Assembly: GCA_028287605.1 (NCBI GenBank)
Contig: JAQBPI010000144.1
Coordinates: 1 to 10,598, forward strand
DNA length: 10,598 nucleotides
DNA from: Chloroflexota bacterium
GTDB lineage: Bacteria; Chloroflexota; Dormibacteria; Aeolococcales; Aeolococcaceae
Direction: 5' to 3'
Shown: positions 1 through 6,478 of the stretch, piece after piece
Layout: every line of letters starts with the position of its first letter
How positions within the stretch are numbered: the first letter of the stretch is position 1
Position numbers and translations under genes: made by a program
The notes under the pieces: model-generated
Database searches by the model: none
Told to the model about the DNA's origin: nothing
What the model saw: the letters and a program-made list of their open reading frames with translations, nothing else

Positions 1-59
1 GCGAGGGTGGCGGCGACGGCGGCGGCGGGCGCCCAGGCCCTGGTCGGGATGCGGTGCAT
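1..59 (-). CDS. 5' end of a probable exported protein, cut by the window edge
   Basis: On the minus strand an ATG at 59 opens a frame that stays open to the edge (about 19 codons). It begins MHRIPTRAWAPAAAVAA: a short N-region with two arginines and a histidine followed by an alanine-rich hydrophobic run, the pattern of a Sec signal peptide. A purine-rich GGGGGAGA lies 8 nt upstream of the ATG, a good ribosome-binding site. The gene would diverge from uvrB across about 135 bp. The mature protein is outside the window, so no function can be given. The alternative is chance: alanine-rich open frames are common at this G+C content, and only the combination of ATG, Shine-Dalgarno sequence and signal-like start supports the call. 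Confidence 0.5.
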   Translation of the reverse strand, partial: MHRIPTRAWAPAAAVAATL

Positions 60-179
60 GGTCTCGATCTCCCCCGGAGCGGCGGGTGCGCAGCCCCGCC
101 ACGGTCCGGACAACGGCGGGGCGCACCCCGCGGTTTCGACGCGCCCGCCGGCAGGGGGCTGGGCGCGGCCGGTCGTGGG

Positions 180-185
180 TAGACT
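180..185 (+). promoter_or_regulatory. Candidate -10 hexamer of uvrB (leaderless start)
   Basis: TAGACT matches the TANNNT -10 consensus and ends 6 nt before the TTG at 192 and 9 nt before the ATG at 195. No Shine-Dalgarno-like sequence precedes either start codon, so the transcript would begin at or within a few bases of the start codon. No recognisable -35 element is seen 16-19 bp upstream, which keeps the call tentative. Confidence 0.45.
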
Positions 186-194
186 GGACGATTG

Positions 195-2255
195 ATGGCA
201 CGGTTCGAGCTGGCCGCCCCCTACCACCCCGCCGGCGACCAGCCCCGGGCGCTGGCCGCGCTCGCCGAGGGCGTCTCCGCCGGGCTGCGCGAGCAGGTGC
301 TGCTCGGCGTCACCGGCTCGGGCAAGACCTTCACCTGCGCGCACGTCATCCAGCAGCTGCAGCGGCCGACGCTGGTGCTCTCCCCCAACAAGACGCTGGC
401 GGCGCAGCTCTGGGCGGAGTTCCGCGAGTTCTTCCCGCGCAACGCCGTCGAGTACTTCGTCTCCTACTACGACTACTACCAGCCCGAGGCGTACATCGCG
501 CGCACCGACACGTACATCGAGAAGGACTCGTCGCGCAACGACGAGATCGACCGGCTGCGCAACAGCGCGACCCGCGCGCTGCTCACCCGGCGCGACGTCA
601 TCGTGGTCGCCTCCATCTCCTGCATCTACGGCATCGGCTCGCCCGAGAACTACCTGGGCGAGTCGCTGAGCGTGAAGGTCGGCGACACCATCCGCCGCGA
701 CATCGTGCTGCGCAAGCTCACCGACCTGCAGTACGTGCGCAACGACCTCGACTTCGGCCGCTCCCGCTTCCGGGTGCGCGGCGACGTCGTCGACATCCAG
801 CCGTCGTACGAGGAGGTGGCCACCCGCATCGAGTTCTTCGGCGACGAGGTGGAGGCGATCCGCGACCTCGACCCGCTCACCGGCGAGATCCTGCGGGTGC
901 GCGACGAGCTCACCGTGTTCCCCGCCACCCACTACGTCACTCCGCGGGACAAGCTGGAGCGCGCGGTGCGGCGCATCGAGGCCGAGCTGGAGGAGCGGAG
1001 CGGCGAGCTGGAGGCGCGCGGCCGGCTGCTGGAGGCGCAGCGGCTGCGGCAGCGCACCAACTTCGACCTGGAGATGCTCCGCGAGACCGGCAGCTGCGCC
1101 GGCGTCGAGAACTACAGCCGCCATCTCAGCGGCCGCGCCGAGGGCGAGCGGCCCCACTGCCTGCTCGACTACCTCCCCGACGACGCGCTGGTGATCGTCG
1201 ACGAGTCCCACGTCGCCGTGCCCCAGATCGGCGGCATGTACGGCGGCGACCGCTCGCGGAAGATCCCCCTGGTCGAGTACGGGTTCCGGCTTCCCTCCGC
1301 GCTCGACAACCGGCCGCTCACCTTCGAGGAGTGGGACGGGATGGTCGGACAGCTGCTGTACGTCAGCGCCACGCCGGGCCCCTACGAGATGCAGCGGTCG
1401 GAGAGCACCGTCGAGCAGATCATCCGGCCGACCGGGCTGATCGACCCGATGGTCGAGGTGCGTCCCAGCGAGGGGCAGATCGACGACCTGCTCACCGAGA
1501 TCCGGCGCCGCACCGAGCGGGGAGAGCGCAGCCTGGTGACCACCCTCACCAAGAAGATGGCCGAGGACCTCACCGACTACCTGCGCGAGACCGGGGTGAA
1601 GGTGCGCTACCTGCACAGCGACATCGACACCCTCGAGCGCGTGGAGATCATCCGCGACCTCCGCCTCGGGGTCTTCGACGTGCTCGTCGGGATCAACCTG
1701 CTGCGCGAGGGCCTCGACCTCCCCGAGGTGTCGTTCATCGGCATCCTCGACGCCGACAAGGAGGGGTACCTCCGCGGCTACCGCTCGCTGATCCAGACCA
1801 TCGGCCGCGCCGCGCGCAACGTCAACGGCCAGGTGATCATGTACGCCGACCGGGTCTCCGACGCGATGCGCCAGGCCCTCGACGAGACCGACCGGCGCCG
1901 CACCATCCAGGTGGCCCACAACCTGGAGCACGGCATCACCCCGCAGACCATCGTCAAGGCCGTCTACCAGCTGGAGCGGTCGCGCGAGGAGCAGGCGACC
2001 CGCGCCGCGGCCTTCCAGGAGTCGGCGGGGCTGCCCCCCGACGAGCTGCTGCGGCTGGCGCGCGACGTCGAGCGCGAGATGAAGCGCGCCGCGCGCGACC
2101 TGGAGTTCGAGCAGGCCGCCGAGCTGCGCGACCGGCTGGTCGACCTGCGCCGGCGCATCGACGACGGGCCGGTCGAGGGCCTCGCCCCCGCGGCCACGAA
2201 CAGGAGCTCCGGCGGCCGCAGCACCCGGACGCGGCCGCGCCGCCGGCAGGGCTAG
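195..2255 (+). CDS. uvrB: UvrABC excision nuclease subunit B
   Basis: UvrB takes damaged DNA from UvrA, verifies the lesion with its cryptic helicase and recruits UvrC for incision. The protein is 686 aa, close to the usual ~670. Visible motifs: Walker A TGSGKT (residues 40-45, K44); the DNA-clamping beta-hairpin tyrosines YYDYY at 91-95, one residue off the E. coli positions; the [10 protein letters not shown] segment; Walker B DESH at 336-339; helicase motif [11 protein letters not shown]; and a C-terminal UVR motif (about 625-662, [13 protein letters not shown]) for contact with UvrC. The start is ATG 195; the TTG directly before it at 192 would add one methionine. The last ~25 residues are a basic Gly/Ser/Arg-rich tail. 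It stands alone on its strand, with no uvrA or uvrC nearby, and its TAG overlaps the stop of the convergent small gene. Confidence 0.98.
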   Translation: MARFELAAPYHPAGDQPRALAALAEGVSAGLREQVLLGVTGSGKTFTCAHVIQQLQRPTLVLSPNKTLAAQLWAEFREFFPRNAVEYFVSYYDYYQPEAYIARTDTYIEKDSSRNDEIDRLRNSATRALLTRRDVIVVASISCIYGIGSPENYLGESLSVKVGDTIRRDIVLRKLTDLQYVRNDLDFGRSRFRVRGDVVDIQPSYEEVATRIEFFGDEVEAIRDLDPLTGEILRVRDELTVFPATHYVTPRDKLERAVRRIEAELEERSGELEARGRLLEAQRLRQRTNFDLEMLRETGSCAGVENYSRHLSGRAEGERPHCLLDYLPDDALVIVDESHVAVPQIGGMYGGDRSRKIPLVEYGFRLPSALDNRPLTFEEWDGMVGQLLYVSATPGPYEMQRSESTVEQIIRPTGLIDPMVEVRPSEGQIDDLLTEIRRRTERGERSLVTTLTKKMAEDLTDYLRETGVKVRYLHSDIDTLERVEIIRDLRLGVFDVLVGINLLREGLDLPEVSFIGILDADKEGYLRGYRSLIQTIGRAARNVNGQVIMYADRVSDAMRQALDETDRRRTIQVAHNLEHGITPQTIVKAVYQLERSREEQATRAAAFQESAGLPPDELLRLARDVEREMKRAARDLEFEQAAELRDRLVDLRRRIDDGPVEGLAPAATNRSSGGRSTRTRPRRRQG
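2209..2246. terminator. GC-rich inverted repeat near the uvrB 3' end, possible terminator
   Basis: CCGGCGGC (2209-2216) and GCCGCCGG (2239-2246) form a perfect 8-bp stem over a 22-nt loop. The same stretch also holds two GCGGCCGC octamers (2212-2219 and 2231-2238) that could pair with each other instead. The repeat lies inside the last uvrB codons, just before the stop, and has no T tract. It could slow polymerase between the two convergent genes, but stems like this occur by chance in DNA this rich in G+C. Confidence 0.25.
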
Positions 2256-2437
2256 GGGCGCTGCTGCTCGCGGTGGCCGAGGTAGCGGCGGATCTGCTCG
2301 TCCTCGATCTCTGACGCCTTGGTGGTGAAGCCGGGCAGCGTGAGCATCCCGGAGAGGTAGGCGAGCGCCGCCTCGGTGGAGCACTCGAGGACTCCGTGGA
2401 AGCTGCCGCACCGGGGGCAGGGGAAGTTGATGGCCAT
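2252..2437 (-). CDS. Small protein with a CCHC-type cysteine/histidine cluster, unknown function
   Basis: A 61-aa protein of no family I recognise. It begins [19 protein letters not shown], giving C7-x2-C10-x3-H14-x4-C19, a plausible single zinc site close to but one residue shorter than the retroviral-type zinc knuckle (C-x2-C-x4-H-x4-C). The remainder is a short mixed segment ([15 protein letters not shown]) and a charged C-terminus ([18 protein letters not shown]), with no signal peptide or membrane segment. The ATG at 2437 is supported by GAGGTG 8 nt upstream, a good Shine-Dalgarno match. Its TAG overlaps the uvrB TAG tail to tail in the 4-bp palindrome CTAG. The well-placed ribosome site and the ordered cysteines argue that it is real. 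A role in RNA or DNA binding would be a guess. Confidence 0.75.
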   Translation of the reverse strand: MAINFPCPRCGSFHGVLECSTEAALAYLSGMLTLPGFTTKASEIEDEQIRRYLGHREQQRP

Positions 2438-2500
2438 TGCTGGAACACCTCAGCCAGGGCGGTGGAAGGGCCCGCCGCGTTGAGCCCGGGGCCGATGTGC

Positions 2501-2520
2501 GCACCGGTAGGTGCACTCTA
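2501..2520 (-). promoter_or_regulatory. Candidate -10 and overlapping hairpin upstream of the small zinc-cluster gene
   Basis: On the minus strand TAGAGT (2520 to 2515) fits TANNNT. Directly downstream is the perfect palindrome GCACC-ggta-GGTGC (2501-2514), which would lie over the transcription start, as an operator can. A convincing -35 is not visible. The leader to the ATG at 2437 would be about 70 nt. Confidence 0.3.
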
Positions 2521-2521
2521 C

Positions 2522-2533
2522 GGGTAGCGAACG
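2522..2533 (+). repeat. Inverted repeat, left arm (GGGTAGCGAACG)
   Basis: This 12-mer is the exact reverse complement of 2624-2635. It lies just upstream of the putative start region of the minus-strand small gene, so the pair brackets the divergent intergenic region. It matches no regulator site I can name. Confidence 0.6.
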
Positions 2534-2606
2534 CGGACCCGCTTCACCGCCGGGTCACAGAGGCGAACAGCTCCGTCACAACACCTTGTGCGCCGGCGAA
2601 ACCACC

Positions 2607-2636
2607 TTGACGTATCGCACAGACGTTCGCTACCCT
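2607..2636 (+). promoter_or_regulatory. radA operon promoter, probably giving a leaderless transcript
   Basis: A -35 TTGACG (2607-2612) is followed after 18 bp by a -10 TACCCT (2631-2636). Six nucleotides separate the -10 from the A of the radA ATG at 2643, so the predicted +1 is the start codon itself. The sequence before the ATG is pyrimidine-rich (CCCTCC) and has no Shine-Dalgarno match. This is the standard layout of a leaderless gene. It is the best promoter in the window and could drive the whole radA-yacP operon. Confidence 0.65.
2624..2635 (+). repeat. Inverted repeat, right arm (CGTTCGCTACCC), overlapping the radA -10
   Basis: Exact reverse complement of 2522-2533, with 90 bp between the arms. 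It covers all but the last base of the radA -10 hexamer and the spacer bases before it, so a protein bound here would block the radA promoter. Confidence 0.6.
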
Positions 2637-2642
2637 CCCTCC

Positions 2643-4091
2643 ATGGCCGCCACCCCTCCCGCCGCCCGACCCGCCCGCGTTCGCCAGGTCTGCACCGAGT
2701 GCGGCGCGGTGGCGCCGAAGTGGCAGGGGCGCTGCCCCACCTGCGGCGAGTGGAACAGCCTGGTCGAGGAGCCGGAGCCGCGCCCCGTCACCCGCTCGCA
2801 GCCGGCGGCGGCGGCGGTGGCGGCGACCCTCGTCGGTGACGTCCCCGCCGGCTCGCTCACCTGGCTGGCCACCGGCATCGGCGAGTGCGACCGCGTCCTC
2901 GGCGGCGGCTTCGTGCCCGGCGGCCTGGTCCTGCTCGGCGGCGACCCCGGCATCGGCAAGTCCACGCTGGCCCTGCAGCTCGCCGGCCACTGCGGCAGCG
3001 AGGCGCGCCCCTCCCTGTACTGCGCCGGAGAGGAGTCGGCCGCCCAGGTGGCGATGCGCGCCGGCCGCCTCCGGTGCGACGGGCGCGAGGTGGCCGTCGT
3101 CGCCGAGACCGACCTCGACGCGGTGCTCGCCACCGTCGAATCGCTGCGACCGCCGCTGGCCGTGGTCGACTCCGTCCAGACCCTCCACGACGCCGGGCAG
3201 CCGGGGACGCCGGGGAGCATCGCGCAGGTGCGCGGGGCGGTGCACCGGCTGCTGCTCTGCGCCAAGCAGACGGGCGTGCCGATCCTGCTCATCGGGCACG
3301 TCACCAAGGACGGGGCGATCGCCGGTCCCCGGACCCTCGAGCACATGGTGGACGTGGTCCTCTACCTCGAGGGCGAGCGCCACGGCGACCACCGCCTCCT
3401 CCGCGGGGTGAAGAACCGCTTCGGCGCCAGCGACGAGCTCGGCGTGTTCGTCCTCGACGCCGGGGGGATGCGCGAGGAGGAGGCTCCCGGGCGGGCGTTC
3501 CTCGACGAGACCACCCTGGGCGTGCCCGGCAACGTGCTCACCGTGGCCTGCGAGGGCTCGCGGCCGCTCGCCGTCGAGGTGCAGGCGCTGGTGGCGCCGA
3601 CCCGCTTCGGGCTGCCCCGGCACACCGCCTCCGGGTTCGACCTCGGCCGGCTGCACCTTCTCGCCGCCGTGCTCGAGAAGCGCGCTCGGATCCTGCTCGG
3701 CCAGGCCGACGTCTTCGTCAACGCCGTCGGCGGCGTCCGCCTCGCCGAGCCCGCCGCCGACCTCGCGGTCGCCCTCGCCGTCGCCGCCTCGGCGCGTGAG
3801 CTCTGCCCGCCGCCGGGCTCGGTGGTCATCGGCGAGCTCGGCCTGGGGGGCGAGGTGCGGCGGGTCCGACGCCTCGAGCAGCGCCTCCAGGAGGCGCGGC
3901 AGCTGGGCCTGCGCACCGCGGTCGTCCCCGCCTCCCAGGCCGGCTGCGCCGTGCCCCCGGGGATGCGGTGCATCCCGGTCGTCCACCTCGGCGACGCGCT
4001 CGCCCTCCTCGACGAGGCGGCGGGGCCATGGCCCGGGATGGCGTGCACCACTGTGAAGAAGGTTGCGACCGACCCGTGGCGGGCACCGTGA
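2643..4091 (+). CDS. radA: DNA repair protein RadA (Sms)
   Basis: RadA is a RecA-like hexameric helicase that drives branch migration during recombinational repair. The 482-aa protein shows, in order: a C4 zinc finger (C17, C20, C31, C34) in CTECGAVAPKWQGRCPTCGEW; Walker A GGDPGIGKST near 99-108; Walker B-like LAVVDSVQTL; the family signature KNRFG at 257-261; and a C-terminal Lon-like domain (VFVNAVGGVRL...EPAADLAVALA...GELGLGGEVRRV). The ATG at 2643 is chosen because the zinc finger follows after the usual short N-terminus and the promoter is placed for it. An in-frame GTG at 2511 would add 44 residues that look like translated promoter DNA. It is the first gene of the operon, 26 bp before yacL; in Bacillus disA would stand between them. 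Confidence 0.97.
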   Translation: MAATPPAARPARVRQVCTECGAVAPKWQGRCPTCGEWNSLVEEPEPRPVTRSQPAAAAVAATLVGDVPAGSLTWLATGIGECDRVLGGGFVPGGLVLLGGDPGIGKSTLALQLAGHCGSEARPSLYCAGEESAAQVAMRAGRLRCDGREVAVVAETDLDAVLATVESLRPPLAVVDSVQTLHDAGQPGTPGSIAQVRGAVHRLLLCAKQTGVPILLIGHVTKDGAIAGPRTLEHMVDVVLYLEGERHGDHRLLRGVKNRFGASDELGVFVLDAGGMREEEAPGRAFLDETTLGVPGNVLTVACEGSRPLAVEVQALVAPTRFGLPRHTASGFDLGRLHLLAAVLEKRARILLGQADVFVNAVGGVRLAEPAADLAVALAVAASARELCPPPGSVVIGELGLGGEVRRVRRLEQRLQEARQLGLRTAVVPASQAGCAVPPGMRCIPVVHLGDALALLDEAAGPWPGMACTTVKKVATDPWRAP

Positions 4092-4117
4092 CGGCGCTGT
4101 GGTTCAATCGCCGCGAG

Positions 4118-5302
4118 ATGGGCAGCCGTCACATCAGCCCGCTTCGCCGGGCTCGTCACATCGCACGTCTGCTCGGCGCGCTCGCCGGCCTCGTCGTCGG
4201 CGTGCTCTACGCCGCGTACGTGATCCCGAACTCCGTGGGCCTCTTCCACCGGAACATCGGGCTGACCCTCGTCGCGCTCCTCGGCTCCGGCGCCGTGGGC
4301 CTGATCTCGGGGTTCATCGCCGGTCCGCTGCTCACCGTCGAGCCCTTCCTCTGGCTGGAGCGCACCGTCGACACCGTGTCCGCGGGCGAGCTCGCCGGCG
4401 GTGTGGCCGGGCTGCTGGTGGCGCTCTCCGTCTCGGCACTGGTCGCCGTCATCCTCGGCGGCCTGCCCGGCGGCCTCGGCCTGGTGATCTCCGCCGGCGT
4501 CGCCGCCGTGCTCGTCTACGTGGGTGTGCGCACGGGGATGCGGCGCCGCGACGACGTCATCGCCTGGGTCGGGCGGCGGGCCGACGCGGCGCCGGCCGCC
4601 ACCGCCGTCGACGCCCCTCCGCCCCTCGCCGGGGCGCCGGCGCTGCTCGACACCAGCGTGCTCATCGACGGCCGCATCACCGACCTCGCCCGGGCCGGCT
4701 TCCTCCCCGCCCGCCTGCTCGTCCCCGGCTTCGTGCTCGAGGAGCTGCAGCGCATCGCCGACTCCGGCGACCCGGTGCGCCGCGCCAAGGGGCGGCGCGG
4801 GCTGCGGGTCGTCGAGGGCCTGCGGGCGTCGACCGACGTGCGCTGCGAGGCGGTCGACCGCGACTTCCCCGGCACCCCCGAGGTCGACGCACGGCTGGTC
4901 CGGCTGGCCAGGGCGCTCGACGCCTCGGTGATGACCACCGACCACAACCTCACCAGCGTGGCCCGCATCGAGGGCGTCCGGGTGCTCAACCTCAACGACC
5001 TCGCCCTGGCGATGCGGCCCATCCTCGCCGCCGGCGAGGTCATGGAGGTGACCATCGTCAAGGAGGGCCGCGAGCCCCACCAGGGCGTGGGCTACCTCGA
5101 CGACGGCACCATGGTGGTGGTGGAGGGCGCCCGCGCCCACCTCGAGCGCTCGGTGCGTGCGACCGTCACCAGCGTGCTCCAGACGCCGTCGGGGCGGATG
5201 ATCTTCGCCACCGTGATGACCGCCGGCACGGGCACGGCGGCGGTCGACCCGCCCCGGCGCCCGCCTCGCGCCGTCCGCGCCCCCCGTGTCGCCGAGAGCT
5301 GA
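4118..5302 (+). CDS. yacL: PIN/TRAM-domain membrane protein, YacL family
   Basis: A 394-aa integral membrane protein with a cytoplasmic PIN-type nuclease domain; the substrate of this family is not established. There are four hydrophobic segments (about 18-36, 46-70, 92-115, 118-139), then a PIN domain with the acidic set D178 (LLDTSVLIDGR), E208/E209 (VLEELQ), D257 (EVDARL) and D275 (TTDHNL), then a TRAM-like RNA-binding domain (about 310-370). All acidic positions expected for metal-dependent cleavage are present. ATG 4118 is chosen because it leaves a short basic N-terminus before the first membrane segment. Longer in-frame starts such as ATG 4028 overlap radA and add non-conserved residues. 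No clear Shine-Dalgarno sequence is seen, so translation may be coupled to radA. Its TGA is in the same frame as ispD. Confidence 0.93.
   Translation: MGSRHISPLRRARHIARLLGALAGLVVGVLYAAYVIPNSVGLFHRNIGLTLVALLGSGAVGLISGFIAGPLLTVEPFLWLERTVDTVSAGELAGGVAGLLVALSVSALVAVILGGLPGGLGLVISAGVAAVLVYVGVRTGMRRRDDVIAWVGRRADAAPAATAVDAPPPLAGAPALLDTSVLIDGRITDLARAGFLPARLLVPGFVLEELQRIADSGDPVRRAKGRRGLRVVEGLRASTDVRCEAVDRDFPGTPEVDARLVRLARALDASVMTTDHNLTSVARIEGVRVLNLNDLALAMRPILAAGEVMEVTIVKEGREPHQGVGYLDDGTMVVVEGARAHLERSVRATVTSVLQTPSGRMIFATVMTAGTGTAAVDPPRRPPRAVRAPRVAES
4127..4162 (+). repeat. Direct repeat CGTCACATC flanking an 18-bp hairpin at the yacL start
   Basis: CGTCACATC occurs at 4127-4135 and 4154-4162, in the same reading frame (Arg-His-Ile twice). 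The 18 bp between them is exactly a hairpin: AGCCCG (4136-4141), a 6-nt loop CTTCGC, CGGGCT (4148-4153). It sits in codons 4-15 of yacL, where an RNA stem can affect initiation. Confidence 0.4.
5294..5298 (+). promoter_or_regulatory. Shine-Dalgarno sequence supporting a CTG start for ispD
   Basis: GAGAG in the last yacL codons stands 7 nt before the CTG at 5306. The alternative ATG at 5351 has a G-rich stretch (ACGGGGG) upstream but would remove conserved residues of the enzyme. Confidence 0.5.
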
Positions 5303-5305
5303 GCG

Positions 5306-5992
5306 CTGAGCGTCGCCGTCATCCTCCCCGCCGGTGGACGGGGGACACGCATGGGGCGCGACAAGATCTGGCTCGACGCCGGCGGCGTCCCCCTGCTGGG
5401 ACGCACCCTCGCCGCCGTCGCCGCCCCCGGCCTCTTCGACAGCGTGACCGTGGTGGTGCCCGCCGAGAGCTGGGAGAGGGTGCGCGCCCTCGCCGCCGCC
5501 GTGGGCATCGACGACCTCCGCCTCGTCGAGGGCGGCGAGCGGCGGCAGGACTCGGTGCGCGCCGGGCTGGAGGTCGCCGGTGACGCGCCGCTGGTCTGCG
5601 TGCACGACGCGGTGCGCCCGCTCTGCCCGCGGGCGCTCTTCTTCGCGGTCGTCGAGGCGGCGCGGCTCCACGGGGCCGCCACCGCGGCGATCCCGGTGGT
5701 GGACTCGGTGAAGCGGGTGCGCCGCGACGGCGAGCTCGCGGTGGTGGCGGCGACCCTCGACCGCTCCGAGCTGGTGGCGGTGCAGACGCCGCAGGCGTTC
5801 GACGCCGCCCTGCTCCGCCGTGCCCACGCGGTGGCACTCCGCGACGGGGTGGTCGCCGACGACGATTGCGCGCTGGTCGAGCACCTCGGGGTGGTGGTGG
5901 CGGTGGTCGAGGGCGACCCGCGCAATCTCAAGGTCACCCGCCCCGCCGACCTCGCCGTGCTCCGCGCCGCCCTCGCCGGGGAGGAGGGCTGA
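5306..5992 (+). CDS. ispD: 2-C-methyl-D-erythritol 4-phosphate cytidylyltransferase, probable CTG start
   Basis: IspD joins CTP and methylerythritol phosphate to give CDP-ME, the third step of the MEP route to isoprenoids. The conserved N-terminal CTP loop reads VAVILPAGGRGTRMGRDK, with R15 and K20 at the catalytic positions (E. coli R20, K27). Downstream are GGERRQDSV, the metal/CTP motif VHDAVRP, VQTPQAF and the C-terminal NLKVTRPADL. The loop is encoded from 5312 on, yet the only ATG in this region (5351, methionine of the RMG motif) would delete it. Between the upstream in-frame stop (5300-5302) and the loop the only plausible start is CTG 5306, giving 228 aa against about 230 in the family. 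The start is 3 bp after the yacL stop. Identity is near certain; the start codon is an inference. Confidence 0.95.
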   Translation: MSVAVILPAGGRGTRMGRDKIWLDAGGVPLLGRTLAAVAAPGLFDSVTVVVPAESWERVRALAAAVGIDDLRLVEGGERRQDSVRAGLEVAGDAPLVCVHDAVRPLCPRALFFAVVEAARLHGAATAAIPVVDSVKRVRRDGELAVVAATLDRSELVAVQTPQAFDAALLRRAHAVALRDGVVADDDCALVEHLGVVVAVVEGDPRNLKVTRPADLAVLRAALAGEEG

Positions 5993-5995
5993 ACG

Positions 5996-6472
5996 GTGCG
6001 CATCGGCCACGGGATCGACGCCCACCGCCTGGTGCCCGGGCGGCCGCTGATGCTCGGCGGCATCGAGGTGCCCCACGGCTCCGGGCTGGAGGGTCACTCC
6101 GACGGCGACGCGGTCAGCCACGCGCTGTGCGACGCCGTGCTCGGCGCCGCCGGCCTCGGCGACCTCGGCCGCCACTTCCCCTCGGGCGACGAGCGCTGGA
6201 GGGGCGCCTCGGGGGTCGACCTGCTCCGCCACGTCGCCGCCCTGGCTCGCGACGCCGGGTTCGCGGTGAGCTCGGCGCAGGTCGTCGCCATCGCCCAGGC
6301 GCCGCGGCTGTCCCCGCACACCGCGGCGATGGCGTCGGCGCTCGCCGGCGCGCTGGGGGTCGAGCCCTCCCGGGTCGCGGTGTCGGCGACCAGCTCGGAC
6401 GGCATGGGGTTCACCGGGCGCGGCGAGGGCATCGCCGCGAGCGCGGTGGTGCTGCTCACACGGATAAGCTGA
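5996..6472 (+). CDS. ispF: 2-C-methyl-D-erythritol 2,4-cyclodiphosphate synthase
   Basis: IspF cyclises CDP-ME 2-phosphate to methylerythritol cyclodiphosphate with loss of CMP, two steps after IspD in the MEP pathway; the family works as a trimer. The 158-aa protein aligns without gaps to the E. coli pattern: metal ligands D8, H10 (GIDAHR) and H42 (HSDGDAVSHAL), D56 in GDLGRHFP, and TSSDGMGFTGRGEG (132-145) near the C-terminus. At 135-136 it has Asp-Gly where E. coli has Glu-Lys, in the CDP-binding loop. The GTG start at 5996 has a strong GGAGG 8 nt upstream, inside the ispD end. It begins 3 bp after the ispD TGA, so the two are translated as a pair; the intermediate kinase IspE is not in this window. 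Confidence 0.97.
   Translation: MRIGHGIDAHRLVPGRPLMLGGIEVPHGSGLEGHSDGDAVSHALCDAVLGAAGLGDLGRHFPSGDERWRGASGVDLLRHVAALARDAGFAVSSAQVVAIAQAPRLSPHTAAMASALAGALGVEPSRVAVSATSSDGMGFTGRGEGIAASAVVLLTRIS
6465..6470 (+). promoter_or_regulatory. Possible internal -10 for cysS
   Basis: TAAGCT fits TANNNT and ends 8 nt before the cysS GTG, and no Shine-Dalgarno sequence precedes that GTG. The spacing suits a leaderless transcript from within the ispF end. No good -35 is visible and a chance match is likely enough. Confidence 0.25.
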
Positions 6473-6478
6473 CCGGCC

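Noticed and set aside
86..2314. 742-codon open frame overlapping uvrB on the same strand
   Set aside because: It is an Arg/Ala/Pro-rich out-of-frame reading of uvrB with no family motif; long open shadow frames are expected at this G+C content.
2530..2580. LexA (SOS) box in the radA spacer
   Set aside because: CGAAC occurs twice and CGTTCG once, but never with the 4-bp spacing of GAAC-N4-GTTC.
2511..2642. N-terminal extension of RadA from GTG 2511
   Set aside because: The 44 extra residues have no RadA similarity and cover the promoter and both inverted-repeat arms.
3968..4117. Longer YacL start overlapping the radA end
   Set aside because: The added residues are Arg/Pro-rich and out of frame with conserved RadA sequence; the short basic N-terminus from ATG 4118 fits a membrane protein better.
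5300..5302. Recoded TGA (selenocysteine or reassigned) joining yacL and ispD
   Set aside because: TGA ends at least four other genes here and no selenocysteine-type hairpin or conserved cysteine position is evident at the junction.
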